NCBI GenBank assembly: GCA_038501625.1
Contig: JAZAYU010000200.1
Span: 806,001 to 870,000, forward strand
DNA: 64,000 nt
Origin: Corbicula japonica
Taxonomy: Eukaryota > Mollusca > Bivalvia > Venerida > Cyrenidae
Reading direction: 5' to 3'
In this document: piece after piece, positions 1 through 11,340 of the stretch
Numbering within the stretch: position 1 is the stretch's first letter
How the letters are laid out: each line of letters begins with the position of its first letter
Position numbers and translations under genes: made by a program
The notes under the pieces: model-generated
Told to the model about the DNA's origin: nothing
Database searches by the model: none
Seen by the model: the letters and a program-made list of their open reading frames with translations, nothing else

Positions 1-1311
1 ACCCCTCTGGTTTTTCAAGATGCGTTCAGCACGCAAAGCATGTATGAAAATACTATGATCAGGTAGTGCGAGTGGATATAGTCATATAGGAATGTTTGCG
101 GTGAGTTTTTTTTATATTTTAAGTTATTTGCAATGGCTTCGTTGGTATGGATGCTTCTTGATAGTTTCGTTTTCTATATTACTGTTGATCGGGAATATGC
201 GCCAGGTTATAAAAGAGATCGATGAGTTTTGTGTTTTCTTTTAAGCGTTAGCGAACGTTAAATACCAGTTCAAGCTATAAATAAATGAGTATGTAAACAG
301 ATCTATATATAGAATATAGATATATATAGAGTATATTAATTGATCGATGAGTTGGTGTTTTCTTTTAATCAAACTATATGTGAATTTAAAGTTTATTGTT
401 GTAAGCAGTTATTGAAAGATTATACATGTAGCAAGAGACATTGTTCAGATAGTTATTCTTGGCAGATATTGAAGTTTGTGTTTTGTTTACGAATATTGGC
501 GATCGTGTGACTTGATTTGGCGCGTGAATGTGACCTATATATGATGGTTCTTTGTTTACAAATGTTTCTGATGTTGAAATTGGCGGTTCTAGTGGGTTTC
601 TGTTTTACAAGAAGGTGATTTCGTGTCTATAAAGTAAATAAAGTCTTTTTCTGTTGTTCAGAATAATTTGGTTTGAGGTGGTATTGCACTGTGACTCACC
701 CCCAACCCCCAATCCCTGGCTTACGGGATCAAGATGATGTGTCTGAATATAGATAGTAAGTATAGATTTTCATCCTGAAAGTACCAAAAAATTGCCAAGT
801 ATGTGGTAGGATAATTTTGGAAGGTACTGTTGAGTTTATATTGCAAATTCATTGTAATGTGGTTAGTGCTATGATAATTTTTAACTTCCTGGTCACTCCT
901 TCATGAAAATTAAATTGGTGCAATTGTCCACAAAGTGCCTCATATTATCTTCAGCTTCTGTTGATATCGGAAAACGATATTACAAGCAGGATTGGCTTAC
1001 TACTTCATCATTTATATTTCATTTCAAAGCGCACTCCTTGTATACAACGCGTTCCACAACTACATGTACCAGTAATACATACGCACATCCTTCAACGTCC
1101 AATACCCTTTGCCAATAACAGACAACAACATATTATCACTAAATTCTTTCTTTGTTTAAAAACAATCCATCACCTGCATGAACTCTTGCACCCAACATCT
1201 AACTTCTTTTAAATGTCGTCCACATATAACACATCTGTGTTATACTTTTCTTGATAATTGAAAGACCGATTTAGCTCCTAGCTTAATGAAATTTAAACCA
1301 CTGAGCAATTT
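1..1311. other. No gene recognised; AT-rich DNA
   Basis: Only short uninformative reading frames occur here, including two overlapping ones at 903-1212 with no recognisable domain. A short AT palindrome of the TATATAGA type lies near 300-335. Nothing else supports a feature. Confidence 0.5.
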
Positions 1312-1505
1312 AGGTATGCATATAGGCACTTATTTTTGGGATATATTTTAACCGTAAGGGATGGGTATGCGCTTATTTTTGGATAAATTTTAACTTAAGG
1401 GACGGGTTTGCGTTTATTTATAGGTATTTGTTTTCTATAAGAGACATATGCGCTTATTTTCATTATGCGCTTATTTTCGATTATGCGCTTATTTTCGAGA
1501 TTCCA
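1312..1505 (+). repeat. Minisatellite with TGCGCTTATTTT motif
   Basis: Degenerate tandem repeats share the core TGCGCTTATTTT. The first units are about 60 bp and carry a TTTTAAC-TAAGGGA segment. The last three, near 1448-1497, collapse to about 17-18 bp. The stretch is non-coding. Confidence 0.7.
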
Positions 1506-2139
1506 CAGTATTTAAAAAATATTGTGTGATCACTACATTTTAAGATTTGTCATTTCCTAATTAAGATATCAAAGTCAACTTGCTAAAATAAATCATGATT
1601 GCTTCTTCATATTATCCTTCATCTCGTGCTTTGTTCCACTTATCAAACATGCATACTTAAGATGTTTCAAAAATGTGATCTGTTTCTATATTCACTCAGT
1701 ACTTGACTTAAAAGACTGTTATGGTTTAAATATGCCTCAAAACTATCATGTTCTTCTATTAGTTACGATGATTTAGGAAGAACTGATATTGGCCTTGTTA
1801 TAAACATCCTGAGCGGACCCTTACCTGAAAAATAGTTAACTTCAGCTAGTTTCCAGCAGTTTGGTATTGTGCTATTCTTTAATACTTAAATTAATTAAAT
1901 TTGGTCCGCGCGACTAAAAGCGAAAATAGGAATTCCGAAACGTCACAGAAATCGAGTTCGCGCATGAAGTGGTCGCTTCGTCAAAAATAGGTGCTAAATA
2001 TAGCTCAATTATATTTAGCTTCTTAAAAGTTCGTTAACGATAATTTAATATCATCATTGAAAATCCCGTCTGTAAGCAAGAATTCGATCGGACCTTTTGT
2101 GTTCTGTTAGAGAGTTTATATAACGGAGTCTATATGGAC
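1506..2139. other. No gene recognised
   Basis: AT-rich sequence without a supported reading frame or a clear repeat. Confidence 0.4.
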
Positions 2140-3580
2140 AAATATGATTTTTAATAGTATATTCTTACTTAAGTTTACGGCTGGGGTTTTTAATAGCTGA
2201 TTTGCAACAATTTTGATATTTGCATCCTTTAAATATTTTCCAAATAGTGCTAGGATTGTTTTGACTATTTTCTGTTTCCAATCTTGACTTCCTTGTTGCG
2301 TTCAATGGACTTGTGTAATCTATTGTTATCAATATTATTTCTTGCTTTGTTTTTATCTCTCTCTTTATTCCATCTAAAATATCGGAATTAAGGCAATCAG
2401 GCTGATCCGCCCTTTTACTCTGTGATAATTAACTTGGACATGTTTGACCAAGACATTTGTTAATAACTTAATAAAAGAAATAACAGCCTTACTTGTATAA
2501 ATTTCTATAAGGATGGTTGTTCAGTCAATACTTCGTATATCTTCTGAGAAATTCTCGTTATTGAAAATCATTTAAAAAAAATAATTTTATAAACTGATGC
2601 AAATTGCTCGGATTTCTATCATTTGAATTCCAGTTGCAAACATTGGATAAGGATCAGTCATTCCAAATAACTGAACAGAAAAATAACATATATTGCCTGC
2701 ATTGTTTGTATGATTTGCATTCCAACTTCTAGTTGCATCATAGACAGTCATGGACGCTTGGGGGATCTCCTGAAAGATCATGGATCAAGATCAAGATCAA
2801 GTCTTTTGATCTTTTTATTTAAATGCTGTTTTAGTATTTTAATTGTATTGCATGTAATAAGTTATTAGTTTATATTATTGTAAAGCGCCCTTTGATCGCG
2901 TTATCTATGTTTTTAGAATGTGTCTTAGAAAATGTGTTTTATAATTTTTAATTCCATGCCTATTCTTAAGCTTTGCTATAACGTTTAACATTGCCTTTAA
3001 TTTATATTTGTTAATTATTTTAATCAAGTATTGCATATTTATTTCACCTTTCTAAATAATTTGTACTTTTTAACCATGATATATTGTAAAGCGCTTTTGA
3101 GCATATCTTTTTGAAAAGAGCGCTATATAAATGCGGTATATTATTATTATTATTTATAAAAATGATCTTTTTTAAAAAAATTGCCCTTCTCGAGTCGGTT
3201 TGCTAATAATCTGTGTAAATCCAAGGCCAATAATATAATTAGTCCAGCCAATTTTAATCTTAGAATTTAAAATATCTCTATTCATATCCCCAAAAATTAA
3301 TATTTATATTTCCTCTTATTTTGCTTTCTCTAGATGAAATTTCAATTTCTTTCCAGTCAACTCTTGGTTCAGGATGTCTGTGGAGTATACAAATTACGAG
3401 TGGTCTGCTTTTTGTTGATTTGCATTCCAACCAAACGCTTTCAATATCCTTATTCTCTAAATCTTCCTTATAAATTGCAGTTTTAATTACATGTATCTTT
3501 GACATACATTAAAAAACCTCCACCTCTGTTTTCTGTTCGGTCTCTTCGGAAAGTTTTGTAGCCATTTATTTGAAAAAAAT
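2140..3580 (-). mobile_element. Decayed LINE (CR1/L2-like) endonuclease and linker remnant
   Basis: Read on the minus strand, 3580-3180 gives scraps of an APE-type endonuclease of a non-LTR retrotransposon. A GY...RRDR...GGG...YVK block lies near 3565-3500, followed by IESVWLECK near 3450-3420 and a C-terminal GLGFTQIISKPTR near 3220-3185. These follow the order seen in CR1/L2-type LINEs: the RxDR-GGG block, the xxWLE strand, then the QxIxxPTR end. At 2430-2150 there is a charged stretch (ILDGIKRERDKNKARNN, later IERNKEV) typical of the linker between endonuclease and reverse transcriptase. The frame is broken repeatedly and no reverse transcriptase domain follows, so this is a dead fragment. 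The family assignment is by motif only. Confidence 0.6.
2800..3165 (+). mobile_element. 3' end of a retroposon with (ATT)n tail, nested in the LINE remnant
   Basis: The sequence around 3085-3165 reads GTAAAGCGCTTTTGAGCAT, then AGAGCGCTATATAAATGCGG, and ends in an ATT microsatellite. This layout matches the conserved 3' tail plus simple-repeat end of LINE- or SINE-type retroposons. A shorter related GTAAAGCGCC motif occurs near 2881. It lies between the two pieces of the minus-strand LINE remnant, which suggests a later insertion on the opposite strand. The left boundary is not resolved. Confidence 0.5.
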
Positions 3581-3810
3581 CTATTTAATGACTTTCATTT
3601 AATTTTGTTTTAATTTTGCCATGTTATTGCTTGTTAGTAACAGTCTTAACTCCTCATTTGTTTGAAAAATAATTCTTTAGTTCAGTACTGTAAATAACAA
3701 CACTAAAGCCGCTCCCTATAAATTGTCAGAACAAATTAAATCTAAGTAGAAATGGGCATAATTCTGTCAAATAAGAATATATAACCTTTACCTTTCGCTT
3801 TTGTCAAACA

Positions 3811-3873
3811 TCATGCCGTCATAATAAAATTTCGCGAACATTTGTCCCCGCGAAATTAAATGATACCAAGTTT
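3811..3873. mobile_element. Fragment of a CGCGAAA-type palindromic MITE
   Basis: A TTTCGCGAACATTTGTCCCCGCG-like core ends in GAAATTAAATGATACC. The same GTCCCCGCGAAAT...ATGATAC arrangement recurs at 42962-43166 and 55649-55855, which marks a dispersed family. Confidence 0.55.
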
Positions 3874-3996
3874 AAAATTTACCGAGGTTCAAACACTACT
3901 ATATCTCTACAATACAGAAAGTATTTCGACAGGTAAGAAATTTTATTTCCAACATAACATTAGACAATTAAATACCCCATATCTACAATTTACGTC

Positions 3997-5484
3997 TTAA
4001 AGAACATAGAATTGTCTATTGGTTTTGTTCATGAATATATGTTCATCACGTATCATTTGAACCATTCGTGGCCCCCTTTCCGGCCTGTTAGCTTTCACGT
4101 GCCTTGTGCGAATTATTCTAAAGCAGTCCGCCTCATTGTTCTTCAGACCTTCCCAAATCTCGTACTGCATGAAGTCAGCAACTTTCGTCGCCGAGATTCT
4201 TACAGAATTTTTAAACTCGCAAGGTTTTGGTTTCTTTTCGAACCAGTGAGTGAATCCAACCACGTCGTTAAGTTCCACATTCAAAAATGTTCTTACTATC
4301 CCGGTGACAAACACATCTTCTATATTATGATATGGTAAAAGTCCGGCAGTGTAATATATATGAGCAGCCATATTTCCGGATATGACGTAGGTGTTTCCAC
4401 AAGTGTATGTCGGGTAGACATTTAGCGGAAACGCGCTCTTTGTGACAGCCCAGCGGCCTTCTCTAAATACATCCGAATTATAAAGCGCGTGACCGTAAAT
4501 AGCACCATTTCTCTTTTCTTCTCGCTTTGATAAAAACTGCAACAAATTGTAAACGTGGACAAAAACATCCTCGTCTGCTTTAAGAATATATTGGGCTCTT
4601 GGGCACAATTCAGCAACCCAACGAATCCCGGTCACAGTTTTATAAGTCAAATTAAAGTAAGAATCTACAAAATCCGCTTGTACAATGTCCCCATATATTT
4701 TACTTTCAGCATTGACAATTTTATTGCCGAGTTCAGTTTTCGGTTTCCCAAACAGAAAGATTAATTTGACATTGTGTTTCAGGTCCCCGATTTTCGGCCA
4801 CACTCCGGGGGTTGCTGCCCTGCCCCAGGTTTTTCGTATCGCAGCCCGGGTATCAACATGAGTATGCACGGAAAGCACCATTATAACTAGAAATGGATCA
4901 CTTTTGTAAGCACAGATATCTTTTCCATCAATAATGAAGGGAAAATCAAACAAATTTGATCTGGTAGCGTTGAGCTGATAGGTTTGTCCGAAAGCTGTTC
5001 TGTTGAATGGAATGTTGCTCACATTTAGTGTGTTCAAAAATGTGGTGTTTGCTTTATTGGGGATAGTATTCATTCCACTATGTCTGTCTTGATGAACCAT
5101 TGTTGAAACTGTTTTGTTTCCCAACCTTGTTTTCGTCTGGTTTGTCGTATCTCTGTTTAGACTCCATGAAATCGAACCGTTCTGTCCGCCATCTTGGCCG
5201 CCATCTTGGAATATAAACCTTCGGAACCTCCCATTTTGAATGTACACGATTTCGTTGTCCTTTGTGGAAGGTGTCAGGATAATGAAGTAGATAGAACAAA
5301 ATATGACGGCCATTGTTGCGATGAGGGCTTTAACACGTTTCGCACAGCAAAATCGCCCAGCAAAACACACCCTTCTTGCGCGTGATTGAATTCCAGCGCC
5401 ATACCTGAAAGTAATCCTAAATGTATGTATGTCCTTACAAATTTTAAAAGACTGTTTGGGTTGAATATACTTAACTGCTGTCAT
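3997..5484 (-). CDS. Beta-1,3-galactosyltransferase-like protein (GT31), 495 aa
   Basis: This is a predicted Golgi type II membrane glycosyltransferase that would transfer a hexose (Gal or GlcNAc) in beta-1,3 linkage onto glycoprotein or glycolipid acceptors. It has a basic cytosolic N-terminus, one hydrophobic anchor at about residues 52-70, a low-complexity stem (80-185) with several N-glycosylation sequons, and a Galactosyl_T domain at about 195-405. Family motifs appear in order: RAAIRKTWG (213-221), DSYFNLTYKT (274-283), the DxD-type metal site in KADEDVF (302-308, here D-E-D), YPTYTCGNTYVISG (357-370) and EDVFVTG (389-395). Length suits the family and no break is seen. The start is uncertain: a splice-acceptor-like TTACTTTCAG ends at about 5405, so the first ~27 codons could be intron and the true first exon could lie upstream. 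Exact donor and acceptor cannot be told from sequence. Confidence 0.88.
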   Translation of the reverse strand: MTAVKYIQPKQSFKICKDIHTFRITFRYGAGIQSRARRVCFAGRFCCAKRVKALIATMAVIFCSIYFIILTPSTKDNEIVYIQNGRFRRFIFQDGGQDGGQNGSISWSLNRDTTNQTKTRLGNKTVSTMVHQDRHSGMNTIPNKANTTFLNTLNVSNIPFNRTAFGQTYQLNATRSNLFDFPFIIDGKDICAYKSDPFLVIMVLSVHTHVDTRAAIRKTWGRAATPGVWPKIGDLKHNVKLIFLFGKPKTELGNKIVNAESKIYGDIVQADFVDSYFNLTYKTVTGIRWVAELCPRAQYILKADEDVFVHVYNLLQFLSKREEKRNGAIYGHALYNSDVFREGRWAVTKSAFPLNVYPTYTCGNTYVISGNMAAHIYYTAGLLPYHNIEDVFVTGIVRTFLNVELNDVVGFTHWFEKKPKPCEFKNSVRISATKVADFMQYEIWEGLKNNEADCFRIIRTRHVKANRPERGPRMVQMIRDEHIFMNKTNRQFYVL

Positions 5485-6013
5485 AACCAGTCAGTCACAA
5501 CTTCTGCAAGTCTATACCAGCCCCTGGAGTAAGAAAATTTTATTCGTCTTTCCGCATTACAACTAAGCTATATGATCAAAAAAATCAAGTTCGCTTTTAA
5601 AGATAAATAACTAAATCGGCGAAATATATCAACATAAAGTGTCGATTTCGACTTCAGTTTAGACCACTCTGAATGTTTCATGAGCGTTTCCGGTTATATT
5701 GAAATGATAAATAAGTGATATTTGTTCAAGTGTTTGAGCATATTTCACGCTGTTGTTATTTTTTCGAGAATATCATATATTGGTCGAGAAGTTGCGATGC
5801 TCTGCAGTTTGCTTAATTGGAAATGAGATAATCCGATCAAATGATGCCAAACCCGCCACTCAACAAATCAAACTAACCACTAAGGCGATAAAGCACGAAC
5901 GCTGGCGGACAATTGTGTACTTTGAACGAAAAAGAACAAAAACTAAGATTGTATTTATTAATTACAATGTAAGTCTTTTATCCATATCATAAATACGGAT
6001 TCTATTGCATTTG
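5485..6013. other. Upstream flank of the glycosyltransferase gene
   Basis: No coding region is supported. A 79-codon plus-strand reading frame at 5753-5992 has no recognisable domain. Confidence 0.4.
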
Positions 6014-6172
6014 CGAACAGCGTAGATCAAGATTAGCCGGCACGTCCATGCCGTGCGAATAGGATGTACATTGTTTGTATCTTGATCATATATTAGCCGA
6101 TGAATCAAAGACCGAACAGTGTAAGTCATGAATAAACAACACGGCATGTGCCGATTGATCTGGATCTACACT
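6014..6172. mobile_element. Palindromic MITE with GTAGATC...GGCAC arms
   Basis: The left arm AACAGCGTAGATCAAGATTA continues to a GCCGGCAC core. It is mirrored at 6136-6172 by the reverse complement with a few mismatches (GGCACATGCCGTG core). Related arms (GATCCAGATCAGC...GCACAT) occur at about 43575-43705 and 55365-55420. Confidence 0.6.
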
Positions 6173-7086
6173 TTTTTTCCTATGGAAAACAGCCATATTC
6201 CATTCTGTAAAGGATAAATACTTTAAAAGCTTTTTAATCGCAAATAAACAAAATGAAATTAAATAATAAAAAGTCTAAATATTAGAAACTTACATGTGTT
6301 TCGTTTTCCTCATTGTTTATGCATTTTCCCATAGAATGTCAAAACAAGTAACAAAGCAATCTCAATTATGATAATTTTTATAATAAACAACTCGTATCGA
6401 TGTTAAGATATTAAACAATTTATACATCCTTAAATTATAAACCATTCATTGATTTTGGCGCGATTCAATGGAATTCTTTCATGGCTGAAATGACATCGTT
6501 TTATGTATCTTGTATTCTATTAAACCTGATACGTCTTAATGAGCAGATAAAAATAGACACAGCATTGTAGATAAATGTTGACAATCCCAATATTTGCTTA
6601 TTTGTTTTTGTCAACGTATTTTTATCTTCACCACCCATCGGTAGCACATTAGGTGAGGCAGATGTGAGGCGAGATAGTATGCGTTATGCTCCAGGCCATC
6701 CGGCTATCGTTACACGCAGAGCTTGGCTTTCTCAGGTAACTTGCTCGACTCCCGCGCGGCCGATGACTGTGCATCAGGCCGATCCCATGAAAAGCATTTT
6801 GCGTAGACACAAATCAGTTACTTGTTAGGAGCCGTGTTTCGGTTTGAGAATCGAACAAATAACGCCACTAACACTTGCCCCGACCTACCCCAACTTATCA
6901 ACCGCGCGAATTAATTGAATGAAGGAGGGTTATGGATATAAATCAAATCAGACTTTTTGTCATTTTCTTCAAATTGCGAAGTGAAGAATTATTCCTGTTA
7001 ATGAAGGTGTATTTTTTAAATACCAACAGAAGTGGTATTTCTGAATTCTTATAATTATAATAACTTTATCATTGTGGCATAGTTCC
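6173..7086. other. No gene recognised
   Basis: AT-rich DNA apart from a moderately GC-rich patch at 6640-6850, which has no recognised domain or RNA fold. Confidence 0.4.
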
Positions 7087-7476
7087 CAGTGGCGTAGCTA
7101 CTATTAGGCCATGTAGGCCCGGGCCTACAAGTTGGACAAGAAAATGATCTTTTTTAAAAGTCCCCAAAAATACAACAAAAAAAGAACAATGTGGTATGAT
7201 AGCGGGTTAAAGCCGTTTATGTCGAATGATAAAAATGACTTTGGCTTTGATTTGCGTTCTGGGAAAAATGGATACTTTCTTTGCCAGATGTAAATGTAGG
7301 CCTACGTTCCGATTCTCTGTGTTGTCACGCTTTATTTGCATTTTGCTATATTTAATCTCCACTTGTTCACTGCTTCTTAGTGGGTTTTACACCCAATACC
7401 CCCTTACCAAGAGGCAACCGCCACTAGGAACCCCTTGTATGTGCCTACAACTTGAAAAAAGCTGGCTACGCCCCTG
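7087..7476. mobile_element. 390-bp non-autonomous DNA transposon (CAGTGGCGTAGC ends)
   Basis: The left end CAGTGGCGTAGCTAC is mirrored by the right end, whose reverse complement is CAGGGGCGTAGCCAG (12 of 15 matches). GTTCC directly repeats on both sides (7082-7086 and 7477-7481). CAGTGGCGTAGC-type termini are widespread in animal DNA transposons. The superfamily is not settled because the visible duplication is 5 bp rather than the 8 bp expected of hAT. The interior is non-coding. Confidence 0.7.
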
Positions 7477-8051
7477 GTTCCATTAAAAATAACATCGTAC
7501 CGATCATCTAAAAATTCATCACATACACTATAAACGTTATTTCAGAAGGCATAGAATCGAAAGGCCTGAAAGTGGAATTATTGTTTTATTAAAAAAGGGG
7601 TTCTCCACCTCGGCGAATCCCATTTTAGATAAACACGTATTCCGCTTTGGGGCTCGTCGTTTTATCTGCACTTTGTGAAGGACGGTCAAACCATTCCTGC
7701 ACTCCTTAAACCTTTTCAATGTGCACGTCCTACTTACTTATTACCTATAATCAATGTTATTGTATTTTCAATTACCTATTGTTCTTTTGGTTGCTATTTA
7801 TGTATCATTGCATGTAAACATTACATTCTCGCGATCTTTTGATCTCGTCAGTGTCATTGTGGCTGAGATTGTCATATTATAGATCGAAGAGCGAGATACG
7901 CGTAAAACAGACAGCACATAGTTATGAACACGTGTGAACAGGAAGAGCGCTAAAAGGCAACTCATTAAGAAAAAAATCTAAATAAAGAAGAAAATATATA
8001 TTCACAAACATGTTTATAATTGATAACATAATTTGGTCGTATCTGGTAGCT
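7477..8051. other. No gene recognised
   Basis: No supported reading frame or repeat. Confidence 0.35.
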
Positions 8052-8510
8052 GAAGGAAACGCACACGCTTCTAAAGGAGAGCTATTTACGCCGAGTATCT
8101 TAAGGAAAGCTCTGTGCGTAAGCGTATCTTGAGGAAAGCTGTATGCGGTCGCGTATCTTAAGAGAGCTAAATGCGAACGTGTATCTTAAGGAGAGCGAAA
8201 TGCGCAAGCGTATCTCAAGATAAGCTATATGCGTAAGCATAATTTAAGGAAAGCTATATGCGGACGTGCATTCGAAGGAGAGCTATACTGTATGCGCTCG
8301 GTTATATGAAGGAAAGCTAAGTGCGCACATTTATCTATAGGAGACCTTTATGCGCTAGCATATCTGAAGGAGAGCGTTATGCGTACGCATATCTGAAGGA
8401 ATGCTATATGCGCACAAATATCTGAAAAAGATAGGCGAAAGCATATATGAAGGAAATCTATGTGCGCACAAACTATCTGAAGGAGAGCTATATGCGCACA
8501 ATATCTGCTC
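8052..8510 (+). repeat. Degenerate ~30-bp minisatellite, about 14 copies
   Basis: Units follow the pattern (T)GAAGGAGAGCTATATGCGCA plus about ten variable bases ending in TATCT. Unit length is mostly 29-33 bp with many substitutions, which points to an old array. Frames across it are interrupted. Confidence 0.8.
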
Positions 8511-9563
8511 ACGTGTTATTGTAATTTCCGGATTAAAAAAAAACATCAGAGCATTACCACGTCAAAACTTTGATAAAACAACAGCGGTGCCGACAGATTG
8601 ACAAGTTCATTATAACTGATATTGTTTACGTTTGGTTATGTCCGGCCGGTAAATGGGTTGAATGGATACGTGATAAATGATCTTACTAGGCATAAGTATG
8701 ACACGTTCTGTGTTTGCGTTCTGCGTAAAGAATAAGCACTTTTATTTCAAAATTAAAACACTAGTCTATTCGAGGAGATGATGTGTGAGCGGCCCGGATA
8801 GCTCGGTCGAGAGAGCATTCGCATACAATGAATTCGCAACATTGTGGAAAAGGAAATTTTATTTTAAAAGCTACGTAGGCTTCAGGAATTGCTACGTGCT
8901 TTTGTTAAATGTCATCGACAGTTATTTTTTTTAATTTTGATAGATATCACTCACCTGAAAATATCAAATGCTTTCAGCCAGGACCCAAACTTGACACTAA
9001 ATTTTGCGCTCTTTGAATGAATGCGTGTAAACTGCAGCATCGAAGTCCTAACATGTGTGCCAACCAATGTTTCTTCTACGCCGACATTCTGTTGTGGTGA
9101 GTAAAAATGCCCGGAAACTCTTTTTGCAAATTCTATAAGGAAAAACGTTTAAATTTCAGATTTTGCGGGGAAACTAATTGAAGGACACAGTCTTTTATTA
9201 AATACCAATAAATATTGTTAGCTTTTGCAAATTAATAGTATTGATGATACATAATTCATTAATAATATGTCGCTTCATCTAAAATGTACTATATTTGTTT
9301 ATTGATTAATTATTGCTAAATAAAGAAGAAAAACATAAGTACCTGTACAATGGGGAATTCCTTGGTGGTATACGCGAATTATCCGCAACATGAGAACATT
9401 TCAGTTTCCGCTGGAATCTGTTTCTATTGATACATGTACCGGTCCGAACTAAGGTGTCGCTTGTGTGCTGTGTTGACTTCAATATATTTCGATAAGGTTG
9501 CCTTTTGATGAGGCGGTACATATTGGTAAGCTTTCATTTCCGACAATGCAATAGTATGCTAGA
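8511..9563. other. No gene; contains a tRNA-half-like fragment near 8789
   Basis: The segment at 8789-8815 (CCCGGATAGCTCGGTCGAGA) resembles the 5' half of a tRNA with an A box, but no B box follows at tRNA spacing. It is probably a SINE scrap. Nothing else is recognised. Confidence 0.45.
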
Positions 9564-9734
9564 TCTGATCATTAGCTCAATGGTCAGCGCATCTGAGTCC
9601 AGGGATCGCCGGTTCGATCCCCCGCTACTCCAACTAAAATTACAGTCTTCGTGCCATTTGAATAGAACATTGACGAGTACAAGTATTTGAAGATCGTGGG
9701 TCCGGTACCGAATTTTTAATTTAATTTTAAATCT

Positions 9735-9735
<1 letters not shown>
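9564..9735 (+). mobile_element. tRNA-derived SINE candidate
   Basis: An A-box-like TTAGCTCAATGGTCAGCGCA and a B-box-like CGGTTCGATCCCCC are spaced as in a tRNA. The 3' side ends GCTACTCCA like an acceptor stem, but the matching 5' strand GGAGTAG is degraded. About 70 bp of unrelated body follow, then a long AAT tract. The head, body and simple-repeat tail are the SINE plan. It is not a functional tRNA gene as it stands. Confidence 0.6.
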
Positions 9736-9776
<41 letters not shown>

Positions 9777-9799
9777 GTGCACTAATTGTTATAAGGTGA

Positions 9800-9837
<38 letters not shown>

Positions 9838-9885
9838 TAATAATAAATATATTAATAATACTTGTGTACTAATTGTTATAGGTGA

Positions 9886-9946
<61 letters not shown>

Positions 9947-9962
9947 GTGTACTAATTGTAAT
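9736..9962 (+). repeat. (TAA)n microsatellite in three blocks with a ~29-bp spacer
   Basis: Three TAA blocks are each followed by ACTTGTGTACTAATTGT plus a GGTGAAA-type end. The spacer repeats with the microsatellite, so the compound unit itself was duplicated. Confidence 0.85.
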
Positions 9963-10527
9963 ATGGTGAAAAGGTTTAGTTTAGAACAAAATACTTACAA
10001 AATTCCTCCGTCTAAATCCATTCCATAAATTACACTTTATCTACTATATTATTACTATGTTGTTTATTGGTGTTTACTTGACCGTTGGTTGCCACGTTCT
10101 CCTTGTAGAGTGCAAAATATATTTTAATTGAAATTAGTTGAAAAAATTTGCTGGAGGCACACTCATGCTTGATTACTTAGTTGTGATTTTTATCTTTTGC
10201 TTTAAGTTGTAACGACCAATCGAGAAATACATTTTCAATATCTCTTTTGACATCAGAAGTGGCTTTCATATGATAAGTTCGATTTTAAATGCGTCATAAA
10301 ATGTCTGTTACGTGATTATACATTTTTCAATAATTTTGTGCCAAACAGCCTTTTCGTTCGGTTTCATGTCATCTATACTTGGATACTTTTTATTAACCGA
10401 AAAATAAATCAACCGGACATTAAATTTATCGGACAAAATTTATTTCAGTTAAATGAAGTCGCTGTTTATCAATAAGATTCAGAAATAATTACTGGTCAGA
10501 ATGTTGCGGACACCTGTGGCTTCCCTG
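9963..10527. other. No gene recognised
   Basis: AT-rich sequence without supported features. Confidence 0.35.
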
Positions 10528-10769
10528 TAGGCTAATTACCTGTAAATATTTCACTGAATGTTTCTACTCGGACTAGTCCGGCAGACAATGGCGGACACTA
10601 AATAGTCCCCTTTTTTGCCTTTTGGGGAAATTAAATGGCTAGAATGACCTGAAAGGAACATGTTTAGTAAATGACATGTTTTTACTAAATTGGGATTATT
10701 AAGTGTCCGCCATTGTCTGACTAGCCCGAGTAGGAACATTCGGTGGACTTTTTACAGGTAATTAGCCTA
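10528..10769. mobile_element. 242-bp palindromic MITE with ~75-bp arms
   Basis: The left terminus TAGGCTAATTACCTGTAAA is the exact reverse complement of the right terminus. Similarity between the arms continues through ACTCGGACTAG and GACAATGGCGGACAC to a central spacer. The 62-codon frame inside it is a by-product of the palindrome. Confidence 0.82.
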
Positions 10770-11340
10770 TAAGAAAACTCGTGTTTTTCCATATCTTATA
10801 TTTTCTGTTTTTATTCAATAATATGATGTTTGTAATATATCTACCAAGTTTCAGTTTTCAGTTGGCAAAAATGAACTCAATTTGATGAATTTTCCAACAC
10901 CACCTATTGTGGTATGCGTTTGCGGTCAAAGCAGCTAAACCGAAGTTAGTGGAAAATAATATTGCAGACACTGTTAATATTCAAATGCTGCCCTCCACTT
11001 GTACTTCTTGTAAAATAAATAACGTCGCAGACGGGTGATTGTCTAGACGGGATCGATCAATATGTATATATAAATATTCATATTACTCTTTATATTTTTA
11101 TAATTGAAAAGTCAATTTGACCGGAGGCGCAAAAAAGAAAAAAATATTGAAAATTTTAATTAATTTTATCAATAGTTTCCAGATTTCTTACTTGTTTGCA
11201 ATGAATTGTTCTAAAAGAAATATAATAAAAAGTATTTTAAGAGATAGTAGAAAATTTATTTGTATATGTCTGGATAGAAAATTCTCTGAGAAGTTACTCG
11301 GAACTCCCGCCAGGACTACTTTATTATTACGCTTAGTTAA
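10770..11340. other. Flank of satellite array A; ends in TTAA
   Basis: No gene is supported. The first ~90 bases (CCTATAAGAAAAC, later TTTGTAATATA) weakly resemble the start of the Q module and could be a very old copy. The last four bases, 11337-11340, are TTAA and adjoin the array. Confidence 0.4.

Noticed and set aside
4012..4338. Plus-strand frames overlapping the galactosyltransferase gene
   Set aside because: Antisense shadows of a gene with clear family motifs on the minus strand.
8052..8510. CRISPR-like array
   Set aside because: Repeats are degenerate and contiguous with no unique spacers, and the genome is eukaryotic. It is a minisatellite.
9564..9633. Functional tRNA gene
   Set aside because: The 5' acceptor strand does not pair with the 3' strand, and a body plus an AAT tail follow, which fits a SINE better.
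10770..11000. Ancient Q copy beside array A
   Set aside because: Similarity is limited to a few AT-rich words and fades within about 90 bases. Not strong enough to annotate.
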